Below are positions 1-13,230 of a DNA stretch of 64,000 bases, piece by piece. The notes below the pieces were generated by a model that saw only the letters and a program-made list of their open reading frames with translations, was not told the DNA's origin and made no database searches. The stretch covers positions 63,552 to 127,551 of the forward strand of contig NW_012236528.1 of NCBI RefSeq assembly GCF_000787575.1. Reading direction: 5' to 3'. The translations under genes were made by a program, and so were the position numbers. How positions within the stretch are numbered: the stretch's first letter is position 1; each line of letters opens with the position of its first letter. The DNA is from Acytostelium subglobosum LB1 (Eukaryota > Evosea > Eumycetozoa > Acytosteliales > Acytosteliaceae).

Positions 1-972
1 ACCTGGAACATTTAGACTCAATGAACATATGTCGTTCAAATGGTCATCATTCATTTCAAAGACATTCAATTCAGGCTACTCTATTAGATTCGAACTTGTC
101 ATGGTACTGATGTCACTGGGCATGGCACACTACAACAGAGCCTATGACCTCAACGAGTCATCCAACGAGGACAACTTTGATGACAATGCCAAGCTCATAT
201 CAAATCACATCAAGATCGCCGCTGGTATCTTTGAGTTTATCAATCGAGTGGAGATACCACGTGGCGTCCATCAGACCGATGAGTTCCAGATTGAATGTTC
301 ATCGAATATGTCATTGGCCATGACCATGCTGTGCATATCACTGGGCAATGCACTCACTGTACGCAAGGCATTGAAGCAGGGCACGTCACATCAGGTCATT
401 GCCAAGATATCATGCGAGGCATGGCACAAATCAGAGATGACCAAGAGTCTTCTAAAGGATGATGCACACAACTACAAACGACTACCAAAGACGTTTAGGA
501 ACTACTTGACTTCAAATCTATTACTTCAACATGCCATCACATTGAAAGAGATGGCCATGGCATCAGTTGATTCAAAGTATGTTGCATAGGTTGTGGTGGC
601 TTGTCCACAATCAATATCTTAGACTAACAACACTTCCTATCCTTAGACATTATGGCGTAGGACTTACATACTTCTCACAGGCAATGCCATTGTTATCAAA
701 GATAAAGAAACCAGTAAGTTGTTTGGTTGGATACTTTATCTTCAACATGCCTCTAACTCATCCTATCACAGTCGGATGCCAGACAACAATCAATTGTAAC
801 AAGTCTAATGAGTGAGATTGAAAGAGAGAACCAGACATTGACCAGAGAGAATCAAGTACTATACTTTGATGTCAAGGTCGATCCCAAAACACTAGAGGCG
901 CCTCAACCAAAAGGATTGATCAGTGCCACAATGTTCCAGCCTCCAATGCCTATCTTTACTGACATTATTTAG
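1..972 (+). CDS. BRO1-domain protein (BROX/ALIX-like), 5' partial
   Basis: This is the C-terminal ~280 residues of a BRO1-domain protein, a banana-shaped helical module that binds ESCRT-III at endosomes. Exons read 1..576, 647..713 and 772..972. Both introns have GT..AG borders (GTATGT, GTAAGT) and keep the frame. The reading frame stays open to the left edge (frame starts at base 2), so the start codon lies outside. Visible features are the 'FKW' and 'FELVMVLMSLGMAHYNRA' helices, the middle 'AAGIFEFI' helix, and a terminal 'YFDVKV' stretch resembling the 'YF.KVP' end of BRO1 domains. The protein stops shortly after the BRO1 fold, as in BROX, rather than carrying ALIX V and proline-rich domains. 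The assignment rests on pattern similarity; the exact subfamily is uncertain. Confidence 0.65.
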
Positions 973-1073
973 TTGTCAAAGTGGAGGAGCAATAAAGACA
1001 AACTCGTGATTTTCGTCACTTGTAACATGACTCGATTCATTCAATCATTTAGTTATTTACTACTACTTTATTG

Positions 1074-2183
1074 ATGATTGCACCAACACTGTACTCTCGT
1101 GCATTCAGGCCACTATACTTTACAGCTAGTCGTACAGATACATTGGGCAATGTGATATTCAATCAATTCAAACAGGAGGTGCCAAGACAATACATTCAGA
1201 CACTCATTGCCACTGGTGCCGTATATCATCGTTCACCTCTTCATACATTCAAATCACTGCACAATGTTCCACTGCCTCGACGACTATTCAGTCCAGATGA
1301 CATGGTACAACAAGATGCCATGCTAAAGATATTCTTCTTCCCCAGACAATACCCCACCGATCACGTTGACATTGATCGTTGTGTACTGTTTGAGAATGAT
1401 CAGTTCCTAGTGATTGACAAACCTCATGGCATATCAATTGGACCAGTCATTGATAACTATCACAACAATATCAACGCATTACTTCAACAACATCGATCAT
1501 CCATCACTTCAATCTTCAATCCTCATCGACTTGACTTTCAAACACGTGGTCTATGTGTACTCATCAAGGATAGCTCATACATCAACCAATTCAACTCAAT
1601 GCTTAGAAAGAGGAGTATAACCAAACGATACAGAGCATTCTATCAAGGTCCAAATATGATCACACCTGGTCTATACACTCATTACATGAAGCCATCAAAG
1701 TCAACTATAAAAGAGATGTCAGATACCAAAGTTGAAGGATGGCATGAGTGCATACTCAGGGTGCTCGAATCAAGTCAATGTACAGTGTCAATGCCAATCA
1801 GTGACGTTGAACAAGACTTCCTATCAATCGATATGTTGAATGGCAATTGGAAACAGCAGGAGATGTTGGTTGGCAAGGGCATCAATAGGACCAGACATGC
1901 AATGGTACAACTCAACTATGTCGATGTGGAACTGATCACTGGCCGTACACATCAGATTCGAGCACAGATGAGAGCACTCGGACGTTCACTCGTTGGTGAT
2001 CGAATGTATGGTGGAATGGCCATTCAACAACTAAGCAACGCTCAATTCAATCCCAATGATCAACCATACCCACATCGTTCACTGCACACCTCCTTCATTG
2101 GTCTGGTGTCGTATCAACTATCATTCGAATGTCCACTGACTGGACACCAACATCATTTTTCTTTGCTGGATTCAAAACAATAA
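1074..2183 (+). CDS. RluA-family RNA pseudouridine synthase
   Basis: Intronless gene of 369 residues for an RluA-type pseudouridine synthase, which isomerises uridine in rRNA or tRNA. The catalytic motif 'HRLDFQTRG' (catalytic Asp about residue 154) matches the family's HRLDxxTSG, with Arg in place of Ser. 'GRTHQIRAQM' near residue 285 is the second signature, and 'LVGDRMYGG' follows as expected. 'FLVIDKPHGISI' before the active site is the usual first strand of the catalytic fold. The ATG at 1074 gives a ~115-residue N-terminal extension that could carry targeting information, but no clear presequence is visible. A stop-rich 100-bp spacer separates it from the BRO1 gene on the same strand. 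Substrate is unknown. Confidence 0.88.
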   Translation: MIAPTLYSRAFRPLYFTASRTDTLGNVIFNQFKQEVPRQYIQTLIATGAVYHRSPLHTFKSLHNVPLPRRLFSPDDMVQQDAMLKIFFFPRQYPTDHVDIDRCVLFENDQFLVIDKPHGISIGPVIDNYHNNINALLQQHRSSITSIFNPHRLDFQTRGLCVLIKDSSYINQFNSMLRKRSITKRYRAFYQGPNMITPGLYTHYMKPSKSTIKEMSDTKVEGWHECILRVLESSQCTVSMPISDVEQDFLSIDMLNGNWKQQEMLVGKGINRTRHAMVQLNYVDVELITGRTHQIRAQMRALGRSLVGDRMYGGMAIQQLSNAQFNPNDQPYPHRSLHTSFIGLVSYQLSFECPLTGHQHHFSLLDSKQ

Positions 2184-2325
2184 TAAAATTAGCTTCACGC
2201 ACCAGGTCCCAAAATAAATGACGGTGATGATCATCAAACAGACACCTTATCAATAAATCATAACACACACAACAAACAGATACTAGTATATATATATCTG
2301 GAGTGGATAGTATATATATATAAGA

Positions 2326-4800
2326 ATGCCATTCCAACAACACTTGTTGCTGCGCAAGATAATCAATCATTTGTTATTGTGCAATCATAACGATGCTCAT
2401 GATGGCACTAGTACAAGAGACGACGTGCCCCATTATCTTTTGCTCAATAACACGGAGTGGGTTCTCAAGCTGTCGCTAGTGTCACGTGTCTGGGCCACCA
2501 AGGTCATCCCATTCCTCAACATCACCACTCCCTTCTTGATCGAGACTAGAAAGGACCTCGAACGATTTGCACGCTACACATCGGTCGGCGTCTACCACAC
2601 AGAGGTCTGCCTCAACCCAATCGTCACACTGCAGGCCGCAATCTACATACCCAACTCGATCTACTCGCACAACTACGACGACATCATCAAGCATTCACCA
2701 GCAGCCACAACACAACAAGCAGCAGGTGGCGTGTTTGACCGAGTGACTCACTTCTACAGCCAGACATTCTTTACATACCAGGCGCTCTTCTTTAAGTTCC
2801 TGTCGTCTCTGACCCAACTGGTGCATGCCACCATCCCGATATGTGGCGAACACGATATATACTCATTAGAGAACTTCCTCAAGGTGTCCACCTCCATTGT
2901 CTCTCTATCTCTGCTGCCTCGAAGCACCAACATCATACTGCACTCTCTGACACGTGCAGCACCGCCAAACCTCGCCAAGCTCAAGATCTTTGGATACAAC
3001 GATGCCAAGGTGAATCTGATGCAGCTGTCTGGCCCTGCACCTGGCCGTCTCACAACACTCAAACTCTACTCGCTGAAGCTAAACAACCTCAACCTTCTTG
3101 GCCAGTATCTCAACAATGGAATGCGCAAGTTACATCTGAACAGTGTATCATATGAGTCTAAGCAACAGGTTGGTGCCTTTTTCAGCTCACTCCTGGACAA
3201 CCAGACTCTAGAGGTGATCAAGATACAACTAGCGCCTTGCCTCGATGGCGAGATACAACCATACAAACCTCTGGCATCTATCGACGACACACTTCCAGCG
3301 CTCACTACACTACACATCTCATACGACAGTATGAAGTACAGTCATGTTAGGAATCTCCTCATGGCGCCCAACATCACCAATCTTGGACTTTTTCGACCAT
3401 CTTCCTCCTCCACCAATGACCCATTCGACAAATTCCACGACAGTTGGCATCTGGATCAAGCCAAACTGTCAGGTGTCAGTGTCCACTCGGCCAACCTTTT
3501 GTCATCCACCTTGATAGGCCGTCATCTGAGGAAGCTGAAGCTAACAATGGCGCCCCTAAAATCATTGGAGAACATTCATGCCATCCTTCTCAACACCGAG
3601 TCAGTGCTGAACACTCTCAAGGTGTCCAGTATCCAGGGTCCCAGCGACGCATCGATCTGGAGCAACTTTTTCTCTGTCGTGTCAAAGTGTAGCACGCTCA
3701 ATCAACTATCAGTGGTCGGATCCGATGTCAACGAGGCAAGCGTTGCCCAATTCATTAATGGCCTGCCACCAACTATAAGACACCTTTGCTTTTCAGAGAA
3801 CATATTCAGGTCGTTCGCAACGTTTGGCGCTCTGATGTGGAACCAAACACTCAAGTCACTTTGTCTCAAAGGCTGCTACAAATTCAACATCACCTCCAAT
3901 CGAACAATCAACAATGCCCCACTTGTCTCTGCTGCATTGCCAGCAGCTTTGCAAGAGGCCTCAATGATTCATCCACCTTATACTCTAGCAGAGACACCAA
4001 CAACAATCGGTCAGATCAAGTCATCCATTGAACAAATCAATGCTCTCAACAAACTACACAGTGAACTCAACAACACTTTAAACAACAACAACAACAACAA
4101 CAACGACAACATGGGCAATCATTCACAATCATATGACAGCTCGAACAACGACGGAGATCTCAGAGACCACGATATTATGATGGCTGGAGAGGGCGAGAAC
4201 GCAGAGGATGACGATCATCATGCCTACGATACCAATGATCACCCAGGCAACAAATCAACACATCCCACCTTTGGATACATCATGAAGCAGGCATTCTTGG
4301 AGCAACTCAATATCCTCAAGGATATTATCACGACCAACTTGTCAATCGAATACTTGTTGATTGATGTCTACATGCCAATGCCTCCAGGCAAGAGCAGTAG
4401 TGACTATATCCCAAAGAGAAGACATTGGACAAAATCAAAACATTCATCAGATAACACTGACAGCACTGATGATACCAAGATCGATGACGAAGACGAAGAA
4501 GATGATGATACCAACAACAACAACAATAATAACAACAACACAAATGGTCACAACAACACCACTTCACCATTCAAGATGACACAGGCCAAGGAGGACCAAA
4601 AGAGAGATGTGGTCTTTGATAAGAACATTGACCACGTGATTGATGATATCAAGCGACACTTGGTCAACTCTCCAAACTACACATTCCAGGATGTGACATT
4701 CTATCATCGTCTCGAGCCACATCCAATGTCCAAGTCATCTCGGCTCTATCCCATCATCAGGCCACTTCTCAATCGATCCAAGTTGCTTAGCTTCCAGTAA
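2326..4800 (+). CDS. Leucine-rich-repeat protein with Asn-rich and acidic linkers
   Basis: Intronless 824-residue protein. The N-terminus ('LLLRKIINHLLL', then 'LKLSLVSRVWATKVIPFL') has the look of the F-box-like helix pair that begins many dictyostelid LRR proteins. Residues ~200-530 contain degenerate leucine-rich repeats such as 'LTTLKLYSLKLNNLNLL' and 'LKSLCLKGCYKFN'. From ~585 there are Asn runs, an acidic Asp/Glu segment and a second Asn run, and the last ~80 residues look ordered again. This suggests a substrate-adaptor or scaffold role, but no catalytic motif is visible and I do not recognise a specific orthologue. A TATATATATA tract lies 15-45 bp upstream of the ATG. Confidence 0.75.
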   Translation: MPFQQHLLLRKIINHLLLCNHNDAHDGTSTRDDVPHYLLLNNTEWVLKLSLVSRVWATKVIPFLNITTPFLIETRKDLERFARYTSVGVYHTEVCLNPIVTLQAAIYIPNSIYSHNYDDIIKHSPAATTQQAAGGVFDRVTHFYSQTFFTYQALFFKFLSSLTQLVHATIPICGEHDIYSLENFLKVSTSIVSLSLLPRSTNIILHSLTRAAPPNLAKLKIFGYNDAKVNLMQLSGPAPGRLTTLKLYSLKLNNLNLLGQYLNNGMRKLHLNSVSYESKQQVGAFFSSLLDNQTLEVIKIQLAPCLDGEIQPYKPLASIDDTLPALTTLHISYDSMKYSHVRNLLMAPNITNLGLFRPSSSSTNDPFDKFHDSWHLDQAKLSGVSVHSANLLSSTLIGRHLRKLKLTMAPLKSLENIHAILLNTESVLNTLKVSSIQGPSDASIWSNFFSVVSKCSTLNQLSVVGSDVNEASVAQFINGLPPTIRHLCFSENIFRSFATFGALMWNQTLKSLCLKGCYKFNITSNRTINNAPLVSAALPAALQEASMIHPPYTLAETPTTIGQIKSSIEQINALNKLHSELNNTLNNNNNNNNDNMGNHSQSYDSSNNDGDLRDHDIMMAGEGENAEDDDHHAYDTNDHPGNKSTHPTFGYIMKQAFLEQLNILKDIITTNLSIEYLLIDVYMPMPPGKSSSDYIPKRRHWTKSKHSSDNTDSTDDTKIDDEDEEDDDTNNNNNNNNNTNGHNNTTSPFKMTQAKEDQKRDVVFDKNIDHVIDDIKRHLVNSPNYTFQDVTFYHRLEPHPMSKSSRLYPIIRPLLNRSKLLSFQ

Positions 4801-4852
4801 TAATAAAGCTGTTTGCTTGTGTATGATAATTGGTACATCCATGCATATATTA

Positions 4853-6524
4853 TTATAAATGTTGTTCTGATGATGAGGAGGTACTCTCTTTGGCAAAGGC
4901 CTCAGGGAATAAGACCTCTCTAAAGTTGCTCAGGAATCCACGGTTGAAGGTATTCTTTAGCTCCTTGGCTGTTGATGGCAATGGCAATGGGATTGTACTA
5001 TCGCTCATCCTTAAATACTTCTCCTGGTTCTGCTTTTTCCTTGCTGCTCGCTTGTTTAGTGATTTCTCATCCAACTGTTGCTGCTGCTGTTGCTGTTGCT
5101 GTTGATGATGATCATGCTCGGATTGTTGCTGGCTCTTGCCTGATGACTTTGCTTCCATCCTCTCTTGTTTCTCTTTGACTCTATTTAGATCGATTTGTTC
5201 CTTAATATCTGACCATTTGAATGTTTCATTGGTCGTCTTATTCTTGGCCACAAGGTAGAGGTGATAGCAAAGGAAGTATAGGAGGAAGAGTGATATCACC
5301 AGACAGAAGATACCCAATGGGAATATCGATCTTGACTCTGCAAAGAGATACTATTTGGTTTGTGTGATGTTCAATAACCAGTCAGATGATGTAAGGTAAT
5401 CAAATGATCACTATGATACATACTCTAATAATTAATGATGTTGGCAATGGTGCCCATTTTCCACCTTGAGTGTATCCAAGCTTGAATAAGTTCTTTGTTT
5501 CGACAATGGTCAATAGAGCGCATAGACATAGGTAGAATCCATAGAAGCAGAGTGCTGATGTGTTGCCAACGAACCACAAGAAGTATCTCAGATTCCTTTC
5601 TCCAACACAATTGTTGACTTTGTTTGGTAGATGGTAGGTAGGAGGTAAGTAATTTGTAATTAAGATGTCTCTTGGATTGACTACATACTCCAAGGACAAT
5701 GATGATCGAATCTGGCTACACATTTATCGCATACTCTACAATGTTTTGATCTTGATGGTCTAGTGTATATCTGATGGTTAGTGAATGATCCTTCCATGAA
5801 TGTCAACACACTACACACGATGGATGACACTCACTTTGCTATTCCACAAGTCTCACATTGCTTCTTAACATATAATAGACGATCATATTGATACTGAATG
5901 AAAGAGTGTCCTTCTTCACTTGTGATATAACCTGGGTCTGTCACTGAAGCCACAACGAAACTTGTCAATGTAATGATGATGGCCAATACTGATGTGAACT
6001 TGTGATAGGATGGTGCGTAATATCCATCAAGATACTGATATGTGTCCAACATGAATAGATATGATCCACCTAGTACCAGTATCAGGTATACTGACTGTGT
6101 TTGTTTGTGTGTATCAAGTGATGTAAGTATTCACTTGACGCTCCAACTCTGTTTCCAATCACTTGTGCACACCTACCTGTAGTATTCTATTTGGTCGATA
6201 TAAGAAGTAGTCAACCAGCTGTGATCCTCTTCTCTTTATGAATCCAGGACATATAAGTGTAAACAGTTTCCTGTTTGTTGTGGAGATGAGTCATTCAGTC
6301 AGACGACTGTCAGTTAGTAGTTGATCCACACTGGTCTGTCTCTTGACCATTGTCATCTGACACGACACATACGAACAGAATCGTTCAAGACCAGAGGTCA
6401 TCAACTCGTGGAGTTTACCAACGATACCATCACGATGATATGATGAGTTACCCATCAGCAGTGTGTATATTACAACTACTGCAAATACAATATATCCAAT
6501 TATTACATAGTATAACCAATCCAT
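4853..6524 (-). CDS. DHHC-type protein S-palmitoyltransferase
   Basis: Six exons on the minus strand, in sense order: 6373-6524, 6177-6270, 5835-6094, 5689-5759, 5424-5617 and 4853-5335. Phases agree throughout and give 417 residues. It is an integral-membrane enzyme that transfers palmitate to cysteines. The cysteine-rich domain reads 'KHCRVCDKC' then '[16 protein letters not shown]', with DHHC at about residues 187-190. The TTxE motif 'TTNE' is at about 291-294. Transmembrane segments are visible at residues 2-23, ~105-150, ~215-235 and ~262-285. The cytosolic tail holds a Gln run and basic residues. All catalytic residues seem present. Overall layout resembles ZDHHC4-like members, but the subfamily is an inference. 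The gene is tail-to-tail with the LRR gene, 50 bp away. Confidence 0.9.
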
Positions 6525-6685
6525 TCTCTATATTATCTATCTATGTGTATATCTGTTCATGACTCTGACTAGATCGAATGTGATCACATGATGTCATGTT
6601 CAACCCAGGGTCCATCAGAAACTTGATGAATCATCAAAACCAACCGTCAACACAATGACACATTATATTAACAACATAGTAACCT

Positions 6686-8008
6686 TCATGGTTTATTAGA
6701 GGTACATGCATCGTGAAGTGGTTCTCCAAAGAGAGAAGTGTTATCCTTTCCTGCCTTGGTCCTGGCAGTTGAGAATGAATCGCAGAGTATCTTGAGAGAA
6801 TCCCTCTGTTGCAAATCGATTTGAGGGCTTGAATGCTGTTGCTGTTTCTGTTGCTGCTTGGGCAGTGTCGTTGATGTAGCAGATGCTGTTGTCACTGTCT
6901 TAACGTGTACAACCCAGGCCTCTGGAAGAACTACATAATTGAATCCCTTGGCTGCCAATGCAAACGTGTTGCCAATGATGTCGTATCCAATACCTTTGAA
7001 TCGCTCATCAAACTTTACAGCCTGACTTTTTCGGATTGCCAACACTGGCTCATAAGTCCACTTGTATGTCGTCTCATATGGATCCTTCTCTGTATACCAT
7101 CGTGAATAGTTTGTTGCTGAATGACACTTTAAGCATTCTTTGGTCTCTGTTTGTTTGAGTTAGTGATTGAACAATAATATGGATAGACGGATGGAGAGAT
7201 TGATTGCATACTCGAATTGATCTTGCGACTAGAAATAAGATCGATCAGTTCACTCTTATCATTAGGTAGGTCGAATCGTCCAAGAGAACTAGAGAATGAG
7301 GCCATCGCAATGCCTGTCATCTGATCCTTTGGTATCTTTTCTGCATATGATCTGTTTTGATTGATTGATTGATTGTTAATAGGCCTACTGCTACTCATTG
7401 GAGCCCAACAAATGAATGAATGAATGAATGAACGATAGATACTCTAGATTCTGATAGAGATAGATAGGTGGTAGGTAGTCGACATCCATCATCAACACCC
7501 ATTCAGACTCTGCATTCTGAACAGCAAGGTTGCGCAGTGAGTTGACAGGGTATCTGGTGTTGTTTGAGTATAACAGATGTACATCTACAAACTGTGTGAC
7601 AGAGTAACTGCTTCTTATTAGACTGACAATCTTGCTGACATCTGTATCATTGTGAACATAGATCGCAGCTGATATTGGTGCTCTCCACTTGTCTGATATC
7701 CAAGCCAATCTCTCTAGTTGATCCACTGTGACATGTGTCGCTATCGCAAAGTCATACTGGTCTTGCTGTAAAAGATTGATGTGGATGGGTTGGTATTCAT
7801 GTCTATCTCCAAGTCCTTCATCATCATCATTGTCATTCAATATCATTCATACATCTTGCCTATTATAAAATGATGGTACTGTCTTGAATGTAGCATCTAG
7901 ACCCAATGGCATTTGAGCTTTGAGTTTGTCACCAGTTGGTTCATCGGGTAGGAAATAGGTGACCATTATGATGACCATACAAAAGATGAGGAATCGTATG
8001 TTATTCAT
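6686..8008 (-). CDS. GT49 (LARGE/B4GAT1-like) glycosyltransferase
   Basis: Four exons (sense order 7853-8008, 7443-7765, 7212-7351, 6686-7146), 359 residues. A short cytosolic start is followed by a hydrophobic signal anchor (residues ~5-20, 'FLIFCMVIIMVTYFL'), so it is a type II Golgi enzyme. The catalytic domain shows the DxD motif in 'LMMDVDYLPP' (Asp146 and Asp148) after 'NSLRNLAV'. Near the end come 'FDERFKGIGYD' and 'VLPEAWVVHVK'. This arrangement is that of the GT49 family, which includes the glucuronyltransferases B4GAT1 and the LARGE C-terminal domain. The acceptor glycan in an amoeba is unknown. The C-terminus ends with a Gln run and a Ser/Thr-rich stretch. Introns carry TGAATGAATGAATGAA and similar tetranucleotide tracts. 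Confidence 0.85.
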
Positions 8009-8358
8009 TCTTTGTATATCTATCTATATCTACACCTATACTATAACTAGTATTACACTCCTGAGTTTGATTGATTCACCCTAAATGAAATGAAACCAAG
8101 ATAGTTTGTGTTTTGTTCTCTGTCATGATCTTGGCGGTGGTCCTGATTTGGAAGTTTCAGTAGTTCACTCCTCCTTCCAATAACACCGAAATACTACATT
8201 ATTTATTTAATCAATTAATAAGATTAACTTATCTCATACTAGATATCCGAATAGTTTGTTTATTTCTATCTGTAAAGGATTAATAATAAATAAATGCCTC
8301 GAAGAAATGAATCAAGGTTGAACTGCTATATATATATCTATCTTAATGGACTTGATCA
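8009..8358. promoter_or_regulatory. Spacer upstream of the GT49 gene
   Basis: AT-rich stretch holding the presumed promoter of the GT49 gene (minus strand) and the 3' end of the small minus-strand gene at 8359. I see no RNA gene or convincing ORF. Confidence 0.4.
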
Positions 8359-8607
8359 CTATCTTAATATAGGACCACTCTCTTGTTTAGCAGTGATTCC
8401 ATAACTCTTGAATAACTTCTTGGTCTGACTATGACTAGATGTTGTATTTGTATCTGATTCCATGATAACATCAGGAGGGCTATACTCTATTGGCTTATAT
8501 TGTATAGGTGTACTCAGTCTCTTTGGTCTCTGGTTCTTCTTGGGTTTGTTTGTATGTATGTCTTGACGACGATAATTTAATAAATTAGAATAAGAAAGGT
8601 ATTCCAT
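8359..8607 (-). CDS. Small basic hypothetical protein (82 aa)
   Basis: An uninterrupted 82-codon frame with an ATG placed just downstream of a strongly AT-rich upstream block, typical of local promoters. The protein is basic in its first half ('NKPKKNQRPKRLS'), then has 'IQYKPIEYSPPD' and a Ser/Thr-rich middle. No signal peptide or membrane segment is present. I do not recognise a family. Support for being a gene comes from composition, which is richer in GC and Lys/Pro codons than the surrounding spacer, and from position; it could be a chance frame. Confidence 0.45.
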   Translation of the reverse strand: MEYLSYSNLLNYRRQDIHTNKPKKNQRPKRLSTPIQYKPIEYSPPDVIMESDTNTTSSHSQTKKLFKSYGITAKQESGPILR

Positions 8608-9160
8608 ATCTTTTATAGTATAGGTAGTGTATTTAAATTATATAACTTTGTATGTTATATATATATTATTTGTAAATTATATTTGATCGTTTGTATTAAT
8701 GAGTAGTAAACCTGATCATAATGTTTATTTATAAACGTAGACCTGGGAAAAGGAAGGGAACAACCGGTCCATTCTGAAAGGGATTCTGATTCGTTCCAAA
8801 GTTAAACAACGCGGAGAACTTTGATTACAAAAAAGGAAGTTTGTGCGCAATAAATTGATCGATTCGATGTAGCTCGTCGTTTGTAAAGAGAACTACGAGT
8901 GATACCTTTGTTTACTTTCATATCTAATAGTGAGAGTATTACACTCTAATTGTATTAACATCATTCTTTGAATTTTATATTAATTAATTAGTATCAACCT
9001 TTGCTTCAGAATCATATCAACTCAACTCAACTGAACTTAATGAATATTATGGTTGATGGCACTGATGAGTGTCATAAGGTGATTTATATAAATATAAATG
9101 TAGTTGTTGTTATACAAATATTACAGTTATCACACTTTGGTGATAGATAAATAGATCAAT
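8608..9160. other. Gene-free spacer with a GC-richer, hairpin-containing island
   Basis: The segment 8738-8920 stands out as less AT-rich than its flanks, and no long frame crosses it. It contains a 7-bp stem (8797-8803 with 8817-8823, 13-nt loop) and a 5-bp stem (CTCGT 8873-8877 with ACGAG 8895-8899). This could be a non-coding RNA gene or a regulatory island. The rest is AT-rich. Confidence 0.3.
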
Positions 9161-9455
9161 TTACAGTCCGAGTGCCTTGACTACATCACCCAGGGTATAG
9201 AGAAGACCACTGACAAGTCCGGCTGATGTACCAGTGGTTGCTCCTCCTGTGGTGCTTGGTGCACTACCTCCAAGAAGGCCTGAAGTTGAGTTGGATCCTT
9301 GTCCCGAGGCACTGGAACTAATTCCGTTGACTGAAGCATTGGTCATTGATGAGGCGTTGAAGGAGCCCATTTGAGTAAGAGATCCTAGGATTGTTTAAAT
9401 GTTAGTATTAAGTAAAAATTTATAATATAATTCTATACATACTGATGAGAGTCAT
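9161..9455 (-). CDS. Small Ser/Gly-rich protein with a 13-nt first exon (HssA-like class)
   Basis: Two exons: 9443-9455 (only 13 nt, coding 'MTLI' plus one base) and 9161-9384, separated by a 58-nt intron with a GTATGT donor. The product is 78 residues, rich in Ser, Gly, Thr and Ala, ending in the hydrophobic 'GLLYTLGDVVKALGL'. Dictyostelids have large families of tiny Ser/Gly-rich developmental proteins (HssA/2C/7E and related UPF families) that start 'MTL/MTI' with a very short first exon, and this gene fits that layout. Membership is inferred from architecture, not from alignment. Function of the class is unclear. Using the ATG at 9370 instead would drop nine residues and leave the short exon unexplained. 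Confidence 0.6.
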
Positions 9456-10721
9456 TGTTATTATTAATTAAATAGTTTGTTAATTGATTAGAATGTTAAT
9501 TGATTGTTTGTTTGATGATTTAATTGAGATAACAATCAATAGTATTTATACTATTCGTTTCTTGACATTGTACATGATTACTCTGAATTAGCAGACGATG
9601 TTTGGGTAATAAATGGGGCTTCAAACTATTATAATACACTATATTTAAGTACTTTGTAATCAATCATGAACTTAATAATTCCATCGAATCGATGTATAAA
9701 CCCTTAATACTCCAATAATCTATATATTCTTAATTCAACAACAACATACACATCATCATCATCACAATCTAGATGAGATAGAGAGTGAGAGGATGATGAT
9801 GATATAAGATTACAACTACAATTAATACCATGGACATCCATTGTATCGGGTCAATATCCAATTGCAATATTAGATATAATTATACTTAGTAGGAAGATTG
9901 AACATCCCATATTGATTGTTGATCAATGGTGGGTAAGATTCTTTCAAACATATTGGACATGATCAATCAATCTAGTATGTGATGTTAGTAGTGTGGGTGG
10001 TGGGTTCCACTTGATCAACTCAACTATTTTAGGATCAACAAAGAGATATATATTGTACATGTATGTACAATCTATCTACCTTACATTAGAACAACACGTC
10101 AATATTACAAAGAATTAGATTCTTTCATATTGATTGACTTTGAACGATTAAACCTTGTTTGAATTGAAAACAACTAGAAATAATTATATGATCATTATTA
10201 TTATCAATCTATCTTTATAATTATAATAGTTAATATTAATAATAAATGAGTTATCGTTCCAGAAGACATTGTTTTATTATTGGGTTGTTTTTTGAAGTGC
10301 AAAGATCTGATCATTGGTTAGAGGTGTCAACAAAATGGGCAGAACACGCCGCATTTGGTGACATGTGACACGCAACATACTTTTTTGAGTTTTGTCAACC
10401 TCTTTTTTCAACAACAACCCAACAGTATCGATCTCTTTATCCTCTCTTTCATCTCTCTCACATTGTTATCGTTCATAATAGTATTTAGGTTTATATATAT
10501 GTTTAACAACTCTATGACAGTTATTATTACAACTGTAGTCATTCACTAGTATCATCTGTTTGTTTATTTTTAATAACAACGATAACAACAACAACAGGAT
10601 CAACAGAAACTGGCAATCAACACAACAACAGCTTAGAGTGAACGAAGGAGTACTTGCAATATATATATATATATAGTTTGACATTTATATACACTATTTA
10701 ATATATATTTATAACAAACAA
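9456..10721. promoter_or_regulatory. AT-rich intergenic region upstream of the ammonium transporter
   Basis: About 1.27 kb without a convincing gene. It is mostly A/T with several short TATATA runs, the last (10662-10675) about 50 bp before the transporter ATG. It should hold the promoters of the small minus-strand gene at 9455 and of the transporter. No tRNA or repeat array was seen. Confidence 0.4.
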
Positions 10722-12303
<1,582 letters not shown>

Positions 12304-13230
12304 ACGATCATCGATGGTCGTCCTTGACCACATGACGTCGTCACCGTAACCTCCCAAACAAGAGGCCTTGAGCATCACTTCATGGAATGTGTCCGACTAC
12401 TTAGCATCCAAAGTGTTGGTCGGTGGGGCAAACACAAGTGTTCCACTGTCTGGCTCTCTCTTTCTCTCCATCACCAACACCAACAACATCGACCCTTCGC
12501 ATCAATTACCGTGGTCGTCATGGTGGAACCTAATAAAGGTAGTCAGCTGTTTGCTGCCTGTGATGCGTGCAGACGCTCGTTGTAGATCACTAGGCTCAAC
12601 GACTGGTTGTTTTGAGTTGTCGACACCACACCGAATGACAGATCCAACACCTCACCACAGTAGTGATCGTTCATTCATTATCCTAAAGAAAATAAATTAA
12701 AATTAATTAATTGTTTTTTGAATGAATCCAACCCCCAAACTTTTTCCATTCACACACTCAACGTTAACCACCAACGCTCACCAACACACCACTAAAATGA
12801 TGACAGGCAACTCACTCAACAGTCCAAGAAGGAATCATCAACAGCACCATCTCTCACTAACTCACACACACATTTGAGCAACAACAATAAGCCATCGTTT
12901 CCATCACTCTCTCTGACATAAACATACAACATATCATTAAACATACATACATACATACATAATACATACATTACCTTGCTACTCTAGTACAATCAACAAC
13001 AACATAGAGATACAGACAGACTGTGTGACGTCCATATTATCTTTCTTCTTTGATTGTCTTATTATAAAGTTAAACAACAACAACAACAGCATCCCATCAT
13101 CTTCCTTTGACAATAGCGAAATTGATAGAGTGTCCAATCAATCAATCAATCAAACATCTCATATCCTATTATTATTAAAACAAAAACACCTGTATTATAA
13201 TTATTATTACTATCTATTAATCTATTCAAT
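12304..13230 (+). promoter_or_regulatory. Upstream region and leader of the CudA-like gene
   Basis: About 0.93 kb without a supported gene. The proximal part has short CA-rich tracts (CATACATACATACATA near 12940) and CAACAACAACAACA, then an A/T-rich leader with TCAATCAATCAATCAA (13136-13151) up to the ATG at 13231. An uninterrupted stretch at 12368-12700 has no protein-like composition and I do not call it. Confidence 0.35.

Noticed and set aside
12368-12700. 110-codon open stretch after the ammonium transporter
   Set aside because: Composition is not protein-like for this genome, no recognisable motif, and another overlapping frame is equally open.
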